Shown here piece by piece: positions 32,229 to 41,139 of a stretch of DNA of 50,721 nt. Both the position numbers and the translations under genes were made by a program. Location of the stretch: positions 1 through 50,721 of the forward strand of contig LJCV01000270.1 of the NCBI GenBank assembly GCA_001298575.1, written 5' to 3'. Origin of the DNA: Actinobacteria bacterium OK074. GTDB taxonomy: Bacteria; Actinomycetota; Actinomycetes; Streptomycetales; Streptomycetaceae. Under the pieces are notes generated by a model. It saw only the letters and a list, made by a program, of their open reading frames with translations, did not search any database and had not been told where the DNA came from. The stretch's first letter is position 1. Every line of letters begins with the position of its first letter.

Positions 32229-33404
32229 ATGAACAGCCCAGCGACGAAGGCGCCGACCGTGGTGCTCGTCCACGGATACCTGGACGACGGCGCGATCTGG
32301 AACAGCGTCCGCACCGTCCTCGACGAGCGGTCGATCCCGTCGCTCGCGTTCGAGCTCGCCGGCATGGGTACGCGCGCCTCGGATCACGGGCCGTTCACGC
32401 TCGCCCGCTGGGCCGACGACCTCGAGAGCGTCGTGCGCGCGACGGAGGGCCCCGTCGTGCTCGTCGGCCACAGCATGGGAGGCCAGATCGCCGAGCTCGC
32501 CGCTGCCCGCCTGGCCGAGCAGGTGCGTTCGCTCGTCCTGGTCGACCCGATCCCGCTGGCGGGCACCCACCTCCCCCCGGAGCGGATCGCCCCCTTCCAG
32601 GCACCCGATCTCGGGCTCGACGCGCAGCGCGCCTTCCGCGGTGCGCTCGCCACCGCGTTCCCCGCCGAGGAGAACGACCGGCTCGCCCAAGTGACGCTGC
32701 ACGTCGACCCGTCGACGATCTCCGACACGGCGACGGCGTGGAACGACGGCCACCCGGACGGACAGCAGCCCAGCAAGTTCCACGGGAGCGTCACCGTCCT
32801 GCGCGGCGAGAACGACCCCTTCGTCACGGAAGAGGTCGTCTCCGCGTATGTCGCGCCCCGCTTCCCCGGCGCCGACTCGCAGACGATCGCCGGCGCGGGT
32901 CACTGGGCGCACGCCGAGAACCCGGCAGCCGTCGCCGCCGTCATCACCGCGGTCGTCGAGGAGATCACGTCGAACCCCGCCGACGGCCGCCCGGCCAAGA
33001 CCTGGACGGCCGCGTTCGAACAGCGCACCGAGGATGCCTTCGCGGCTGTCCTCTCGCCGAACGTGCGGATGGAGGCGAGCGCCCTCGCCAAGCCGCTGGA
33101 GCGCAAGGAGCAGGTCGAGTCCCTCATGGCCGCGGTGAGCTCCGTGTACGAGCGGCTCGAGTTCGTCCGGAAGGTGCAGGACGGCCCGCGGACGTATCTG
33201 GAGTGGGAGGCCAGCGCGTTCGGTGGCTTCGAGATGAAGGGGATCACCATCCTCACGCGTGATGACGAGGGGCTCATCACGGAGATCGCCATTCACCACC
33301 GCCCCCTCGGCGCCGTGGTACAGATCAACGCGAAGGTCGGGGCGGCCCTGACCGCGGCCGGCCTCGTCCCCGCCGAGTACTTCGACTTCACGGAAGGCGA
33401 ATGA
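32229..33404 (+). CDS. Alpha/beta hydrolase fused to an NTF2-like domain
   Basis: A 391-residue two-domain protein. Residues about 8-245 are an alpha/beta hydrolase: VVLVHGYLDDGAIW, nucleophile Ser82 in GHSMGG, Asp196 in LRGENDPF, His225 in GAGHWAH. Residues about 260-375 are a SnoaL/NTF2-like domain (KTWTAAFEQRTEDAFAAVLS, RKEQVESLMAAVSSVYERLE, LITEIAIHHRPLGAV). The fold pairs an esterase-like enzyme with a small-molecule-binding barrel in one chain. ATG 32229 has AAAGGAGA upstream. Its last four bases overlap the next hydrolase gene (ATGA), so they are translationally coupled. Confidence 0.88.
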   Translation: MNSPATKAPTVVLVHGYLDDGAIWNSVRTVLDERSIPSLAFELAGMGTRASDHGPFTLARWADDLESVVRATEGPVVLVGHSMGGQIAELAAARLAEQVRSLVLVDPIPLAGTHLPPERIAPFQAPDLGLDAQRAFRGALATAFPAEENDRLAQVTLHVDPSTISDTATAWNDGHPDGQQPSKFHGSVTVLRGENDPFVTEEVVSAYVAPRFPGADSQTIAGAGHWAHAENPAAVAAVITAVVEEITSNPADGRPAKTWTAAFEQRTEDAFAAVLSPNVRMEASALAKPLERKEQVESLMAAVSSVYERLEFVRKVQDGPRTYLEWEASAFGGFEMKGITILTRDDEGLITEIAIHHRPLGAVVQINAKVGAALTAAGLVPAEYFDFTEGE

Positions 33405-34324
33405 CCATGACGGAACGCATCGACGTGGAGTTCACGGCCGACGGGGGCGTGACGCTGCGCGGCTGGCTCTACCTGCCGGACGCCGAGGGTCCGCGCCCCG
33501 CGATCACGATGGCGCACGGATTCGGCGGCAACCGCGAGATGGGCCTCGACCCGTACGCGCGCAAGTTCGCCGACGCCGGGTTCGTGGTGCTCGTCCACGA
33601 TCACCGCACGTTCGGCGCCAGCGACGGCGAGCCCCGCAACGACGTCGACCCGTGGCGTCAGATCGCGGACTGGCGCCGCGCGATCAGCTTCCTGGAGGCC
33701 CGACCCGAGGTCGACGCGGACCGCATCGGGGTGTGGGGCACGAGCTTCGCGGGCGGTCATGCGATCGTGCTCGGCGCGACCGAGGTGCGGATCAAGTGCG
33801 TGGTGTCGCAGGTGCCCACCATCAGCGGATTCGAGCAGTGGCAGCGCAAGGTCCCGCCGGAGCGCATCGCGGCCTTCGAGCTCGCCCAGGCCGACGACGA
33901 ACGCGCCCAGGCCGCCGGCGGTGAACTGCGGTACCAGACCTCCATCGGCGACGATCCGGCCGACCCGGCCCTGTACACCAGCCCGGACGCGCTGCGCTTC
34001 TACCGTGACCTGGTTCCGCCGGGCCGCGAGAACAACACGGTGACGGCGCGCTCCAGCCGGGCCGCGCGGCTGTACGAGCCGGGCGTATGGATCACTCGGG
34101 TCTCGCCCAAGCCGCTCATGATGATCGTCGGGACCGGCGAGACGGTGATCCCGGCCGACATCCAGCTCGCCGCCTTCGAGCGGGCGCTGGCCCCGAAGGA
34201 GCTGGTGCTGCTGCCCGGTGGGCACTTCGACGCCTACAAGGTGCACTTCGAGGAATCCAGCGGCGCCGCGCTGTCATGGTTCCAAACTCACCTCGCCCCG
34301 GTCCCGGCCTCAACCGGCTCGTGA
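33401..34324 (+). CDS. Alpha/beta hydrolase (dienelactone hydrolase-like/CocE-related)
   Basis: A 307-residue alpha/beta hydrolase. ITMAHGFGGNREMGLDPYAR is the oxyanion region. Ser115 in GVWGTSFAGGHA is the nucleophile; PKPLMMIVGTGETVIPADIQ and LLPGGHFDAYK supply the acid and His regions. Architecture matches hydrolases of acetyl-xylan-esterase/dienelactone type that act on small esters or polyketide-like substrates. It overlaps the fusion gene by four bases. After its stop comes a decayed AraC regulator, so the unit may once have carried its own regulator. Confidence 0.88.
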   Translation: MTMTERIDVEFTADGGVTLRGWLYLPDAEGPRPAITMAHGFGGNREMGLDPYARKFADAGFVVLVHDHRTFGASDGEPRNDVDPWRQIADWRRAISFLEARPEVDADRIGVWGTSFAGGHAIVLGATEVRIKCVVSQVPTISGFEQWQRKVPPERIAAFELAQADDERAQAAGGELRYQTSIGDDPADPALYTSPDALRFYRDLVPPGRENNTVTARSSRAARLYEPGVWITRVSPKPLMMIVGTGETVIPADIQLAAFERALAPKELVLLPGGHFDAYKVHFEESSGAALSWFQTHLAPVPASTGS

Positions 34325-34399
34325 GACGGAGGCGGTTGCGGCCACTGCTGGAACCGCCTCCCCGGGCGGGCGACCGCCGCCGTGTGTGTACCGGCGCGG

Positions 34400-34735
34400 A
34401 CAAGCAGAAGACCCGTCGCAGGCGGGACCTGAGCGAGGCCGAGGGGCATCTCGTGCTCTTCGAAAGCGACTTCCTCGATCCGGCCGCGGTGGTCGCGGCG
34501 CGCTTGGAGACGCCGGGCAGCCCGGCGCAGTACGACGTTGTCGACACCTTCCACCGATTCCGCGAGGCGGTCGAGCGCGACTTCACCAAGACCCGTGAGG
34601 TCGCTGACTACGCAAGAAACCTGGGCTACTCCCCCGCGCACGCTCACGAGGGCAACCGCATCCGCGGTCGGTATTAGCGCCAAGGGGTTCATCGACGAAC
34701 GAGTCGGCTTCGGACAAGCGTTGAAGTCGAACTCC
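34400..34735 (+). pseudogene. AraC-family regulator remnant (frameshifted, C-terminus lost)
   Basis: The frame reads RRDLSEAEGHLVLFESDFLD, then FHRFREAVERDFTKTREVAD, YARNLGYSP, then shifts to RTLTRATASAVGISAKGFID and ERVGF. This parallels the helix-turn-helix of the AraC gene at 36559 (FRDAVERGFSRTHRIDDYAR, TRTLTRATQTAAGLSAKDYL). The cupin domain is mostly missing and the second helix-turn-helix is lost after 34735. A dead gene. Confidence 0.75.
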
Positions 34736-35031
34736 TCCATGACGGCCAGGGGCACGCCGATGGGAGGCGCCGCGAACGGGGCGGGCGCGGCGCCGGTGCT
34801 CCCTGCCTGGCCGCCGGCTGCGGACGTGCATCACCGACCCGGCGGACTGCTTTCAGTCGTCGGCCCCTGCGGTGAGCTCCGTCCGCGTGTCCGGCGAGGT
34901 CGCCGGGGCACACGGACGGACCGATGGGCGGCCCGCCGAGGGCCGTCCCGACCCGTGTGCCGTAGCGGCCGTAATCCGGCGTGGTGAGAGCGAGATCCCA
35001 CCCGCCAGGCGAGGAACCTACTGGAACGCAA

Positions 35032-35060
35032 AGGGGCGTTCTGTTTTCGTGAACGCCCCT
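35032..35060 (-). terminator. Terminator of the NTF2-like/MBL unit
   Basis: Perfect 10-bp stem AGGGGCGTTC/GAACGCCCCT with a 9-base loop, 6 bases after the stop at 35066, followed on the minus strand by TTTGCG. The preceding 34736-35031 holds no recognisable gene. Confidence 0.7.
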
Positions 35061-35065
35061 CAGAT

Positions 35066-35527
35066 TCAGAACATCGTGTTGTCGTTGGCGGAAGTGGCCG
35101 GCACGTCCTGAAGCACGTCCCAGTGCTCTACGATCTTCCCGCCCTGTACCCGGAACAGATCCACGACCGACTGCCCGCGCTCGCCGGGCGCGTTCACGTA
35201 GTGACTGTGGACGGCGACCAGATCCCCCTCGGCGCCATCGGGCGCGAGGGGGTTGTGCTGGATGTAGTCGGCCCGCACGAACCTGTCCACGACCGCGGTG
35301 TCACCCCGCTCGAACGCCCCCTTGAGGACGCGTACGGCAACGGTCTTCTGGTAGTCGAGCCGGGCGCCGCCGTCGACGTGCCCGTACGCGTGACCCGCGC
35401 TGACGGGCGGCGAGGTGAAGGCGGGGACGGTCGCGGCGCCCAGCAGGGCGGACGTGGCGGCCGTGGCGGCCGTGGCGACGAGGATGCGACGGGTGGTCAT
35501 GCTCCGGCTGGGCATGCGGGACGTCAC
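35066..35527 (-). CDS. Secreted SnoaL/NTF2-like protein with an internal deletion
   Basis: A 153-residue exported protein. An arginine pair and hydrophobic stretch (TTRRILVATAATAATSALLG) form a signal peptide, possibly Tat-type. The rest is a SnoaL-like domain: VLKGAFERGDTAVVDRFVRA, YIQHNPLAPDGAEG, DLVAVHSHYV, QSVVDLFRVQGGKIVEHWDV, LQDVPATSANDNTMF. In relatives about 30 residues (a helix and strand) stand between DG and EGDLV; here they are missing in frame, so the barrel is probably not intact. GTG 35527 with GAGGGAAC upstream; later ATGs at 35515 and 35503 are alternatives. Downstream of and likely cotranscribed with the MBL-fold gene. Confidence 0.8.
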   Translation of the reverse strand: MTSRMPSRSMTTRRILVATAATAATSALLGAATVPAFTSPPVSAGHAYGHVDGGARLDYQKTVAVRVLKGAFERGDTAVVDRFVRADYIQHNPLAPDGAEGDLVAVHSHYVNAPGERGQSVVDLFRVQGGKIVEHWDVLQDVPATSANDNTMF

Positions 35528-35578
35528 GATGTTCCCTCTCCTGGGACTCGGGCGGTTTGCTGGAACGTCGGGGCGGAC

Positions 35579-36361
35579 TCAGTTCTTGGGGCCGAACATG
35601 TAGGCGTTGGCGACGTCGATGAGGGCTGCGCCCTGGTAGGCGGGGTAGCGCTCGGTGATGGCCTTCTTGTAGGCGTCGCCGTCGTCGCCGAGCAGCTCCC
35701 GGCCGGCGTTGACGTAGTCGGTGAGCTCGGCCCAGACGGCGGGGGTGGTCGGCTCGCCGTGGCCGGGCAGGATGGTGTCGTACTCGGTCTCTGCCGCGAA
35801 GCGGTCGATGTTGGCCTGCCAGCCGTCGAAGTCCTTGTCCAGGAACCACAGGTGGGTTCGGTTGTAGACGACGTCCTGAGCGACCAGGACACCCTCCTCG
35901 GGCAGCTTGATCACGAGGGTGGTGTGGATCTCGCCGCCGGTGACCTTCTCGAACACGAACGGGATGCCGTCGATGACCTCGGTGCCCGGGGTGATCTCCA
36001 CGGTCGGAGTCATGTCGGCGAGCGGGATCGCGGCGCCGGTGGGCAGGTCCGTCTTGGCACCCATGGCGACGATCTCCGCGGTGGTCTCCGGCAGCGCGTG
36101 CACGGGGACGCCGAAGCGGGCCGCACCCTGGTAGTGGTCGGGATGCGCATGGCTGACGACGAGGCGGTCGAGCGGCTTGCCCAGGCTCTTGGCGTAGGCG
36201 ACGACCTCGTCGGCGTAGGCCAGGACGAACTGCGCGTCGACGGCGATGATCCGCGACGGCGTCTCGATCAGCTGGGTGGTGACGCCCAGGCCGTCCTCGG
36301 GCGCGCCATAGCTGTGGATACGGACCGAGCCCTTGTCGATGACCGTGAGGGTGCCGTGCAT
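35579..36361 (-). CDS. Metallo-beta-lactamase-fold hydrolase
   Basis: A 260-residue MBL-fold hydrolase. SHAHPDH (70-76) is the zinc motif; HALPETTAEIVAMGAKTDLP, VAQDVVYNRTHLWFLDKDFD and ILPGHGEPTTPAVW supply the remaining metal ligands. No signal peptide, so probably cytosolic. Such proteins include lactonases, thioesterases and glyoxalase-II-like enzymes; the substrate is unknown. ATG 36361 has AGGAG. It is divergent from an AraC regulator with a palindrome at 36499, and followed by the secreted NTF2-like gene. Confidence 0.9.
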   Translation of the reverse strand: MHGTLTVIDKGSVRIHSYGAPEDGLGVTTQLIETPSRIIAVDAQFVLAYADEVVAYAKSLGKPLDRLVVSHAHPDHYQGAARFGVPVHALPETTAEIVAMGAKTDLPTGAAIPLADMTPTVEITPGTEVIDGIPFVFEKVTGGEIHTTLVIKLPEEGVLVAQDVVYNRTHLWFLDKDFDGWQANIDRFAAETEYDTILPGHGEPTTPAVWAELTDYVNAGRELLGDDGDAYKKAITERYPAYQGAALIDVANAYMFGPKN

Positions 36362-36498
36362 GGCTGTGCTCCTGTCGGAATGCGGGTGAGCGGTGATGAG
36401 GGGACGCGGGAAGGGGCGGATCGCTGATGGCCGGCTCACGACCGACCATCGGCCGCAACGGACACGGCCGGTTTTCCATCCCCACGGGCCCGCGCCCC

Positions 36499-36511
36499 TG
36501 GAACAGTTCCA
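36499..36511. promoter_or_regulatory. Palindromic operator between MBL and AraC genes
   Basis: TGGAACAGTTCCA, perfect 6-bp arms around one base, 138 bases from the MBL start and 48 from the AraC start at 36559. A further partial copy GGAAC follows at 36521-36525. Proposed site for the AraC regulator or another dimeric factor. Confidence 0.5.
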
Positions 36512-36558
36512 TACTGGGACGGAACCGGAGGTCCAGCGAGGTACGCTGCGGTCTCGTG

Positions 36559-37473
36559 ATGGTCCACAGGCGACACGCGCGGCAGAAGCCCGGTCGGCGG
36601 GAGACGGGCCTGCCGAAGGTGGTTTTCCAGCCTCCGGCCGGAACCCCGGCGGGCATCGAGGTCATGACCCTGGCCGACTTCCGCGAACGCACCCGTGGCT
36701 GGCACATCGCCACCCCGCACCGGCAGGACTTCCACGCCCTGATGCTGGTCACCGCCGGCACCCTGCGCCACCGCGTCGACTTCACCGGGTACGTACTGCC
36801 GCCCGGTTCCTGGCTGTGGATCCAGCCCGGCCAGGTGCACCAGTGGCAGAACCCCGACCAGGCCGAGGCCGTCCTGATCTTCTTCCAGGAGGACTTCGTC
36901 GCCCCCGAGACCGCGGAACTGGCCGGACTCGGCACCGGCACCGCCCCGATGCCCTTGTACAGCCCCGATCCTTCGGAGGCCCCCGGGCTGGCAGCCGCGG
37001 CCGAGCAACTGGCCGCGGAGTTCTCCCAGCCGGACCGCCATCCGCTGCCGGTGCACACCGCCCTGCTGCACCGCCTGCTCGACGTCGTACTCCTGCGCCT
37101 GGCCCACCTGCGGCAGCACGGCCAGGCTGCGGAATCCGCCCCCGAGCCCTTCCTGCGCTTTCGCGACGCTGTCGAACGAGGCTTTTCCCGCACCCATCGC
37201 ATCGACGACTACGCCCGCGAACTCGGCTACTCCACCCGCACCCTCACCCGCGCCACCCAGACCGCGGCGGGCCTGAGTGCCAAGGACTACCTCGACCAGC
37301 GCCTCACCCTGGAGGCCAAGCGACTCCTCGCCCACGGCACCGAACCCGCCTCCACCATCGCGGCCCACCTCGGCTTCACCAGCGCCACCCACTTCGGCAA
37401 GTTCTTCCAACGCCACACCGGCCGCACCCCCCTGGCCTTCCGCGCCTCCCAACGCGCGTCGCCGCCTGCGTAG
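36559..37473 (+). CDS. AraC-family transcriptional regulator
   Basis: A 304-residue AraC regulator. The N-terminal cupin (DFHALMLVTAGTLRHRVDFT, LPPGSWLWIQPGQVHQW) binds the effector; C-terminal residues about 200-300 form two helix-turn-helices (HRIDDYARELGYSTRTLTRA, then STIAAHLGFTSATHFGKFFQ and RHTGRTPLAFR). ATG 36559 (or GTG 36556) is preferred because the upstream part of the frame, from 36427, covers the divergent promoter and looks non-coding. It probably controls the MBL-fold/NTF2-like unit. Two decayed AraC relics nearby (34400, 38385) show this family was repeatedly present here. Confidence 0.9.
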   Translation: MVHRRHARQKPGRRETGLPKVVFQPPAGTPAGIEVMTLADFRERTRGWHIATPHRQDFHALMLVTAGTLRHRVDFTGYVLPPGSWLWIQPGQVHQWQNPDQAEAVLIFFQEDFVAPETAELAGLGTGTAPMPLYSPDPSEAPGLAAAAEQLAAEFSQPDRHPLPVHTALLHRLLDVVLLRLAHLRQHGQAAESAPEPFLRFRDAVERGFSRTHRIDDYARELGYSTRTLTRATQTAAGLSAKDYLDQRLTLEAKRLLAHGTEPASTIAAHLGFTSATHFGKFFQRHTGRTPLAFRASQRASPPA

Positions 37474-37699
37474 CCGCCCACGCCACCTGACCGCGTGAAC
37501 GAGTTCGGCGAGGGCTGCTTCGGGCGCCGGCCCGTTGGAGCCACAAGCAACACATTCCATCCCTTGGGTCAAAAGCCTGACTGTGCCGATCGCGTCGGCC
37601 CGAAAGGGGGCGCCGAACCCGGTCGCAGCAGTTCGCCCTTCCAAGGTGGCTACTTCCGGCTCAGAGCCTCCAAACACCTCCGACGGCACGCCCAGTTCC

Positions 37700-38330
37700 T
37701 TGGGTCCGACAAGCCCGAACGAGGTACCTCGGGTGAGCCAGAGCACCATGGGCAGGGCACGGTCGGGGTGTCGGCGGCTCATTTCGCGGGCGACATCGGC
37801 GACGGGCACCCGTGGCTTGACCACCTCCTGGTAGTCCTCCAGCCAGGCGCGGGTGTCGTCGAACACCTCTTCCCGCCCACCGGGCCATGGCCCGGGACCA
37901 CGGTCCGATGTTCTCCCAGCGCCTGGACCTGATCCAGCGCGGTGAGCCATGACGCGGGGTTGTTGGTGTCCGCCATGTAGCAGTGCGAGTGGTGGTTGAG
38001 CAGATCTGCCAGTGCAGGCGCTTGGCCAGCCACTCCAGGATCCCGTCGATGACGCCTTGCCGGGCCAGGATCCGGGCGCCCGGGAAGACGGAGGCGATCT
38101 CCCCCATGCCGCCGTAGTGGTCCGGGTGCGCGTGCGTGATGAAGACCACCTGGAGCTGCTTACCGCTGTCACGGACGCGCTCGGCGAGTTCGCGGGCCTC
38201 GCCGATGACGAACCGCACGTCGATCAGAATCGCGTCGTGCTCGCCGCTGATGAGGACGCAGTTCGGCGACAGAGCCGCTTCGGAACCCGCGAACACAAGG
38301 AATCCTGGCAATCCATGACACGACTGGGAG
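37700..38330 (-). pseudogene. Metallo-beta-lactamase-fold gene, frameshifted twice
   Basis: Frame one: CVLISGEHDAILIDVRFVIG, VVFITHAHPDHYGGMGEIAS, ARQGVIDGILEWLAKRLH. After a shift and missing bases: DLLNHHSHCYMADTNNPASW, GEHRTVVPGHGPVGG. After a second shift: EEVFDDTRAWLEDYQEVVKP, EMSRRHPDRALPMVLWL. The pieces together follow one MBL-fold hydrolase, but no single frame spans them, and the segment after LAKRLH is shorter than in relatives. No plausible active product. Confidence 0.8.
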
Positions 38331-38384
38331 CGCGCCGTTTCCGGCACCACAGCGCAGCTACGACGCCGAAAGGCGTTACACCAC

Positions 38385-38775
38385 GCTCGGCCTGGACCAT
38401 GACCCGTGGGACTACTGGAGCGAGGTGACGCGCACGGCGTTCGTCGCCATGCGGGCGGATCCGCATGAGGCCGCTCGTACGCCTGACCTGGTCAGGAGGG
38501 CGGCAAGAGAGGACTTCTTCCTGACGCTGCTCACCGAGGGATCGGCCAGGCTCCGGCAAGGCGACCGCGCCGCCGAGATGGGTCCCGGCGAGTTCGCTCT
38601 CGCGGACAGCGCCCACCTCTACGTGTTCCGCTTCGATCACCCGTTCCGCTCGGTGGTCCTTCAGGTACCCCGCGCGATGCTCACCCCTCGCTCCGCCGTC
38701 GCCGAGCACGTCACCGCCGTACCGTTCCGGACCATGCGCGGCACGGGCGCCTTCGTCAGCCAGCGGTCCCTTCAT
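38385..38775 (+). pseudogene. N-terminal half of an AraC-family regulator
   Basis: Reads DPWDYWSEVTRTAFVAMRAD, DFFLTLLTEGSARLRQGDRA, GPGEFALADSAHLYVFRFDH, PFRSVVLQVPRAMLTPR. This is the AraC-binding-like cupin domain (relatives: RELRPGDFALYDSTRPYTL..FRQLVLRVPR). After about 38770 the homology stops and no helix-turn-helix follows. It faces away from the decayed MBL gene at 37700-38330, mirroring the intact AraC/MBL pair at 35579-37473. Confidence 0.7.
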
Positions 38776-38898
38776 GGTCCAGGCGCACTACGCGTCGGGC
38801 GACAGGAGGATCGTTCAGCAATCCCCGGGCGGTGTCACTGTAAACCGCCCGGTTTCCGCTGGGCAACGGAAAGTGCCGTTCTCTCCCGTGCCGGGTGC

Positions 38899-40000
38899 TC
38901 AAAAAGTGACCACCGGCTTGAGCGTGACCCCGCTCTCGCTGTCCTCGAATGCCTGGTTGATGTCCTCGAAGCCGTACTGCTTGATGAGTCTGTCGAACGG
39001 GAACCTGCCGGCCTCGTAGAGGGCGATCAGCTGCGGAATCAACACCTGGGGCACGGCGTCGCCCTCAAGGACGAAGGTCACGCCGACGCCGGTGAGCATC
39101 GAGCTGCCGATGTCGACGGGCGACTCCGTGCCGGGCTTCGCCAGGCCCACGATCGCGGCGTGGCCGAGCAGGCCCATCGAGTCGATCATCTGGCGGAAGA
39201 CGACCTTGTTGCCGGTTGCGTCCAGCGCGTAGTCCGCGCCGCCTCCGGTGATCTCCTTGATGCGGGCGACCGGGTCCTCGTTCCTGCTGTTGATCGTGTG
39301 CGTGGCGCCGAGGCTCTTGGCGAACTCGAGGCGGCTGTCGACGATGTCGACGGCGATCACGGTCGTGGCGCCTGCGGCCACCGCCGCGAGCAGGCCGGAG
39401 AGGCCGACCGCGCCCGTACCGAAGAGCACGAAGTTCGAGCCGGGCTTCGGCTTGAGCACGTCGAGCACGGCGCCCGCGCCGGTCAGGACGCCACAGCCGA
39501 GCGGGCCGAGGATGTCGAGCGGGACGGTCTCGGACACCTTCACCACGCTCCGCTCGGCGACGTTCGTCACGCCGGCGAAGGAGGACTGTCCGAAGAAGTG
39601 GGAGGAGACGGCGGAGCCGTCCTCGGCACGGAAGGCCGTGCTGCGGTCCGGGCGAGCGCCACCGAAGTTGCGCATGGCGAAGTCGGTGCAGTACGCGGGG
39701 TGGCCGGCGTTGCAGCCGGCGCAGGCACCGCAGCTGGCGAAGCTGAGCACGACGCGGTCGCCGGGCGTGATGCCGGTGACCGCGGAGCCGACCTTCTCCA
39801 CGATGCCCGCGCCCTCGTGGCCGAGTACCGCCGGAAGCGGCGTGGGGTACCACTGGTCGCGCACGATCGCGTCGGTGTGACAGACACCGGTGGCGACCAG
39901 GCGAACCTGCACCTCGTCAGGGCGGGGCTCCGTCGATCTCGACGTTCTGGATGACGAGCGGCTGTTCCTTGGCGGTCGCGATGGCGGCCTTCACCTTCAT
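38899..40000 (-). pseudogene. Zinc-dependent alcohol dehydrogenase, frameshift near the N-terminus
   Basis: ATG 40000 opens MKVKAAIATAKEQPLVIQNV, EIDGAPP, then stops; one frame over it continues DEVQVRLVATGVCHTDAIVR, LGHEGAGIVEKVGS (zinc ligands Cys, His-Glu), a structural-zinc loop SFASCGACAGCNAGHPAYCT, FGTGAVGLSGLLAAVAAGAT (NAD loop), ending KPVVTF at 38899. It resembles aryl-alcohol/benzyl-alcohol dehydrogenases. A one- or two-base indel near 39915 breaks the frame. A GTG at 39912 could start a product lacking 30 residues of the catalytic domain. It is third after aldehyde dehydrogenase and SDR on the same strand. Confidence 0.8.
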
Positions 40001-40127
40001 GGCGGTCTCTTTCTGTGCATGACTCCCCTACAGATCGACTCGGTGACGGGCACGGCGAGCCATGGGCAGAGGGGTGGGTGGGGCACCGTGTTCGAACGGC
40101 CCGGTGCCGTAGCGAAGCTCGGGCGTG

Positions 40128-40940
40128 TCAGTGGCCGGGCCCATTCGACGAGCGCATCTGCCACTGGGTCATCGCGCCGAAGGCCAGAACGTTGGCTCGG
40201 CGGGTGGTGAAGCGCGAGGTGAGAGTCATCACCCAGTTGAATGTGCCGGAGACGACGCTGGGCGGAGGGTTGCGCCGGTCCAGCGTGCGCAGCGCGGTCG
40301 TGACCACCTGGCTCGGCGTCTGCAACCGGACTCCGCGGGCCATGTCGTCGGAGCCGGCCGCGTCGAAGAACTCGGTGCGGGTCGGGCCCGGGGAGAGAGC
40401 GAGCACACGCAGCCCGGTCCCTCTCGATTCCTGCCACAGCGCCTCGGTGAAACTCAGCACGAATGCCTTGGTCGCCCCATAGACGGCGGCGTTCGGCCAC
40501 GGCTGGTACCCGAGGGAGCTGGCGACGTTGACCAGGACACCGGTCAGCCGGCCGATGAACGCCCTGGTGACGTCGACCAGGCCGGCCACGTTCAGGCCGA
40601 TCTCCTGCTGGACACGCTCCGCGTTCTCCTGGCGGAACGGGCTGTGGGTGCCGAAGCCAGCATTGTTGACGAGGCTGGTGACGGTGATCCCGCGCCGGGC
40701 CACCTCCTTGGCCAGCGCTTCGCCCGCGGCCGGCACGGTGAGGTCGAACGGCACCGCCGTGACGGTGACCTTGTACTTCGAGGACAGTTCGTCGGCCAGG
40801 GCCTCCAGCCGGTCCGCGCGGCGGGCGACCAGCACGAGGTCCGAGCCGCGCTCGGCGAACTGACGGGCGAACTCCGCGCCGAGTCCGGCACTCGCCCCGG
40901 TGATCAATGTGGTCTGGGTACGGTAGTCGATCTTGTTCAT
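40128..40940 (-). CDS. SDR family oxidoreductase (DltE-like)
   Basis: A 270-residue SDR: TTLITGASAGLGAEFARQFA, LVLVARRADRLEALADELSS, SLVNNAGFGTHSPF, NVASSLGYQPWPNAAVYGAT with K following (catalytic Ser, Tyr, Lys), and ALSPGPTRTEFFDAAGSDDM. The C-terminal region, ending in helices with TRRANVLAFG, is typical of DltE/YqjQ-like short-chain dehydrogenases. ATG 40940, with weak ribosome site. It lies between alcohol and aldehyde dehydrogenase genes, all leftward, so probably part of one oxidation operon. Substrate unknown. Confidence 0.88.
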   Translation of the reverse strand: MNKIDYRTQTTLITGASAGLGAEFARQFAERGSDLVLVARRADRLEALADELSSKYKVTVTAVPFDLTVPAAGEALAKEVARRGITVTSLVNNAGFGTHSPFRQENAERVQQEIGLNVAGLVDVTRAFIGRLTGVLVNVASSLGYQPWPNAAVYGATKAFVLSFTEALWQESRGTGLRVLALSPGPTRTEFFDAAGSDDMARGVRLQTPSQVVTTALRTLDRRNPPPSVVSGTFNWVMTLTSRFTTRRANVLAFGAMTQWQMRSSNGPGH

Positions 40941-41139
40941 GGCGATCGGGGAGACGACGCCCTTGCGGGTGCCTCTTCCCCTTCTCCTCTCGGTCTTGCG
41001 ACGGTCGGCGACCGTCATCTGGTGCCAGGACGGGCCCGGAGGCCCACCTCGGCGACAGTCGTGACATTCAGGGGCATCGTCCCTGGCTGCGGGGCGGTGA
41101 GCATCTCGACCGCACCCTCTTGCCCGTCGTCGATCCGGC

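Noticed and set aside
36436..38172. 578-codon minus-strand frame across the AraC gene
   Set aside because: Antisense to AraC for most of its length; only the stretch after about 37700 has MBL homology, which is listed as a pseudogene.
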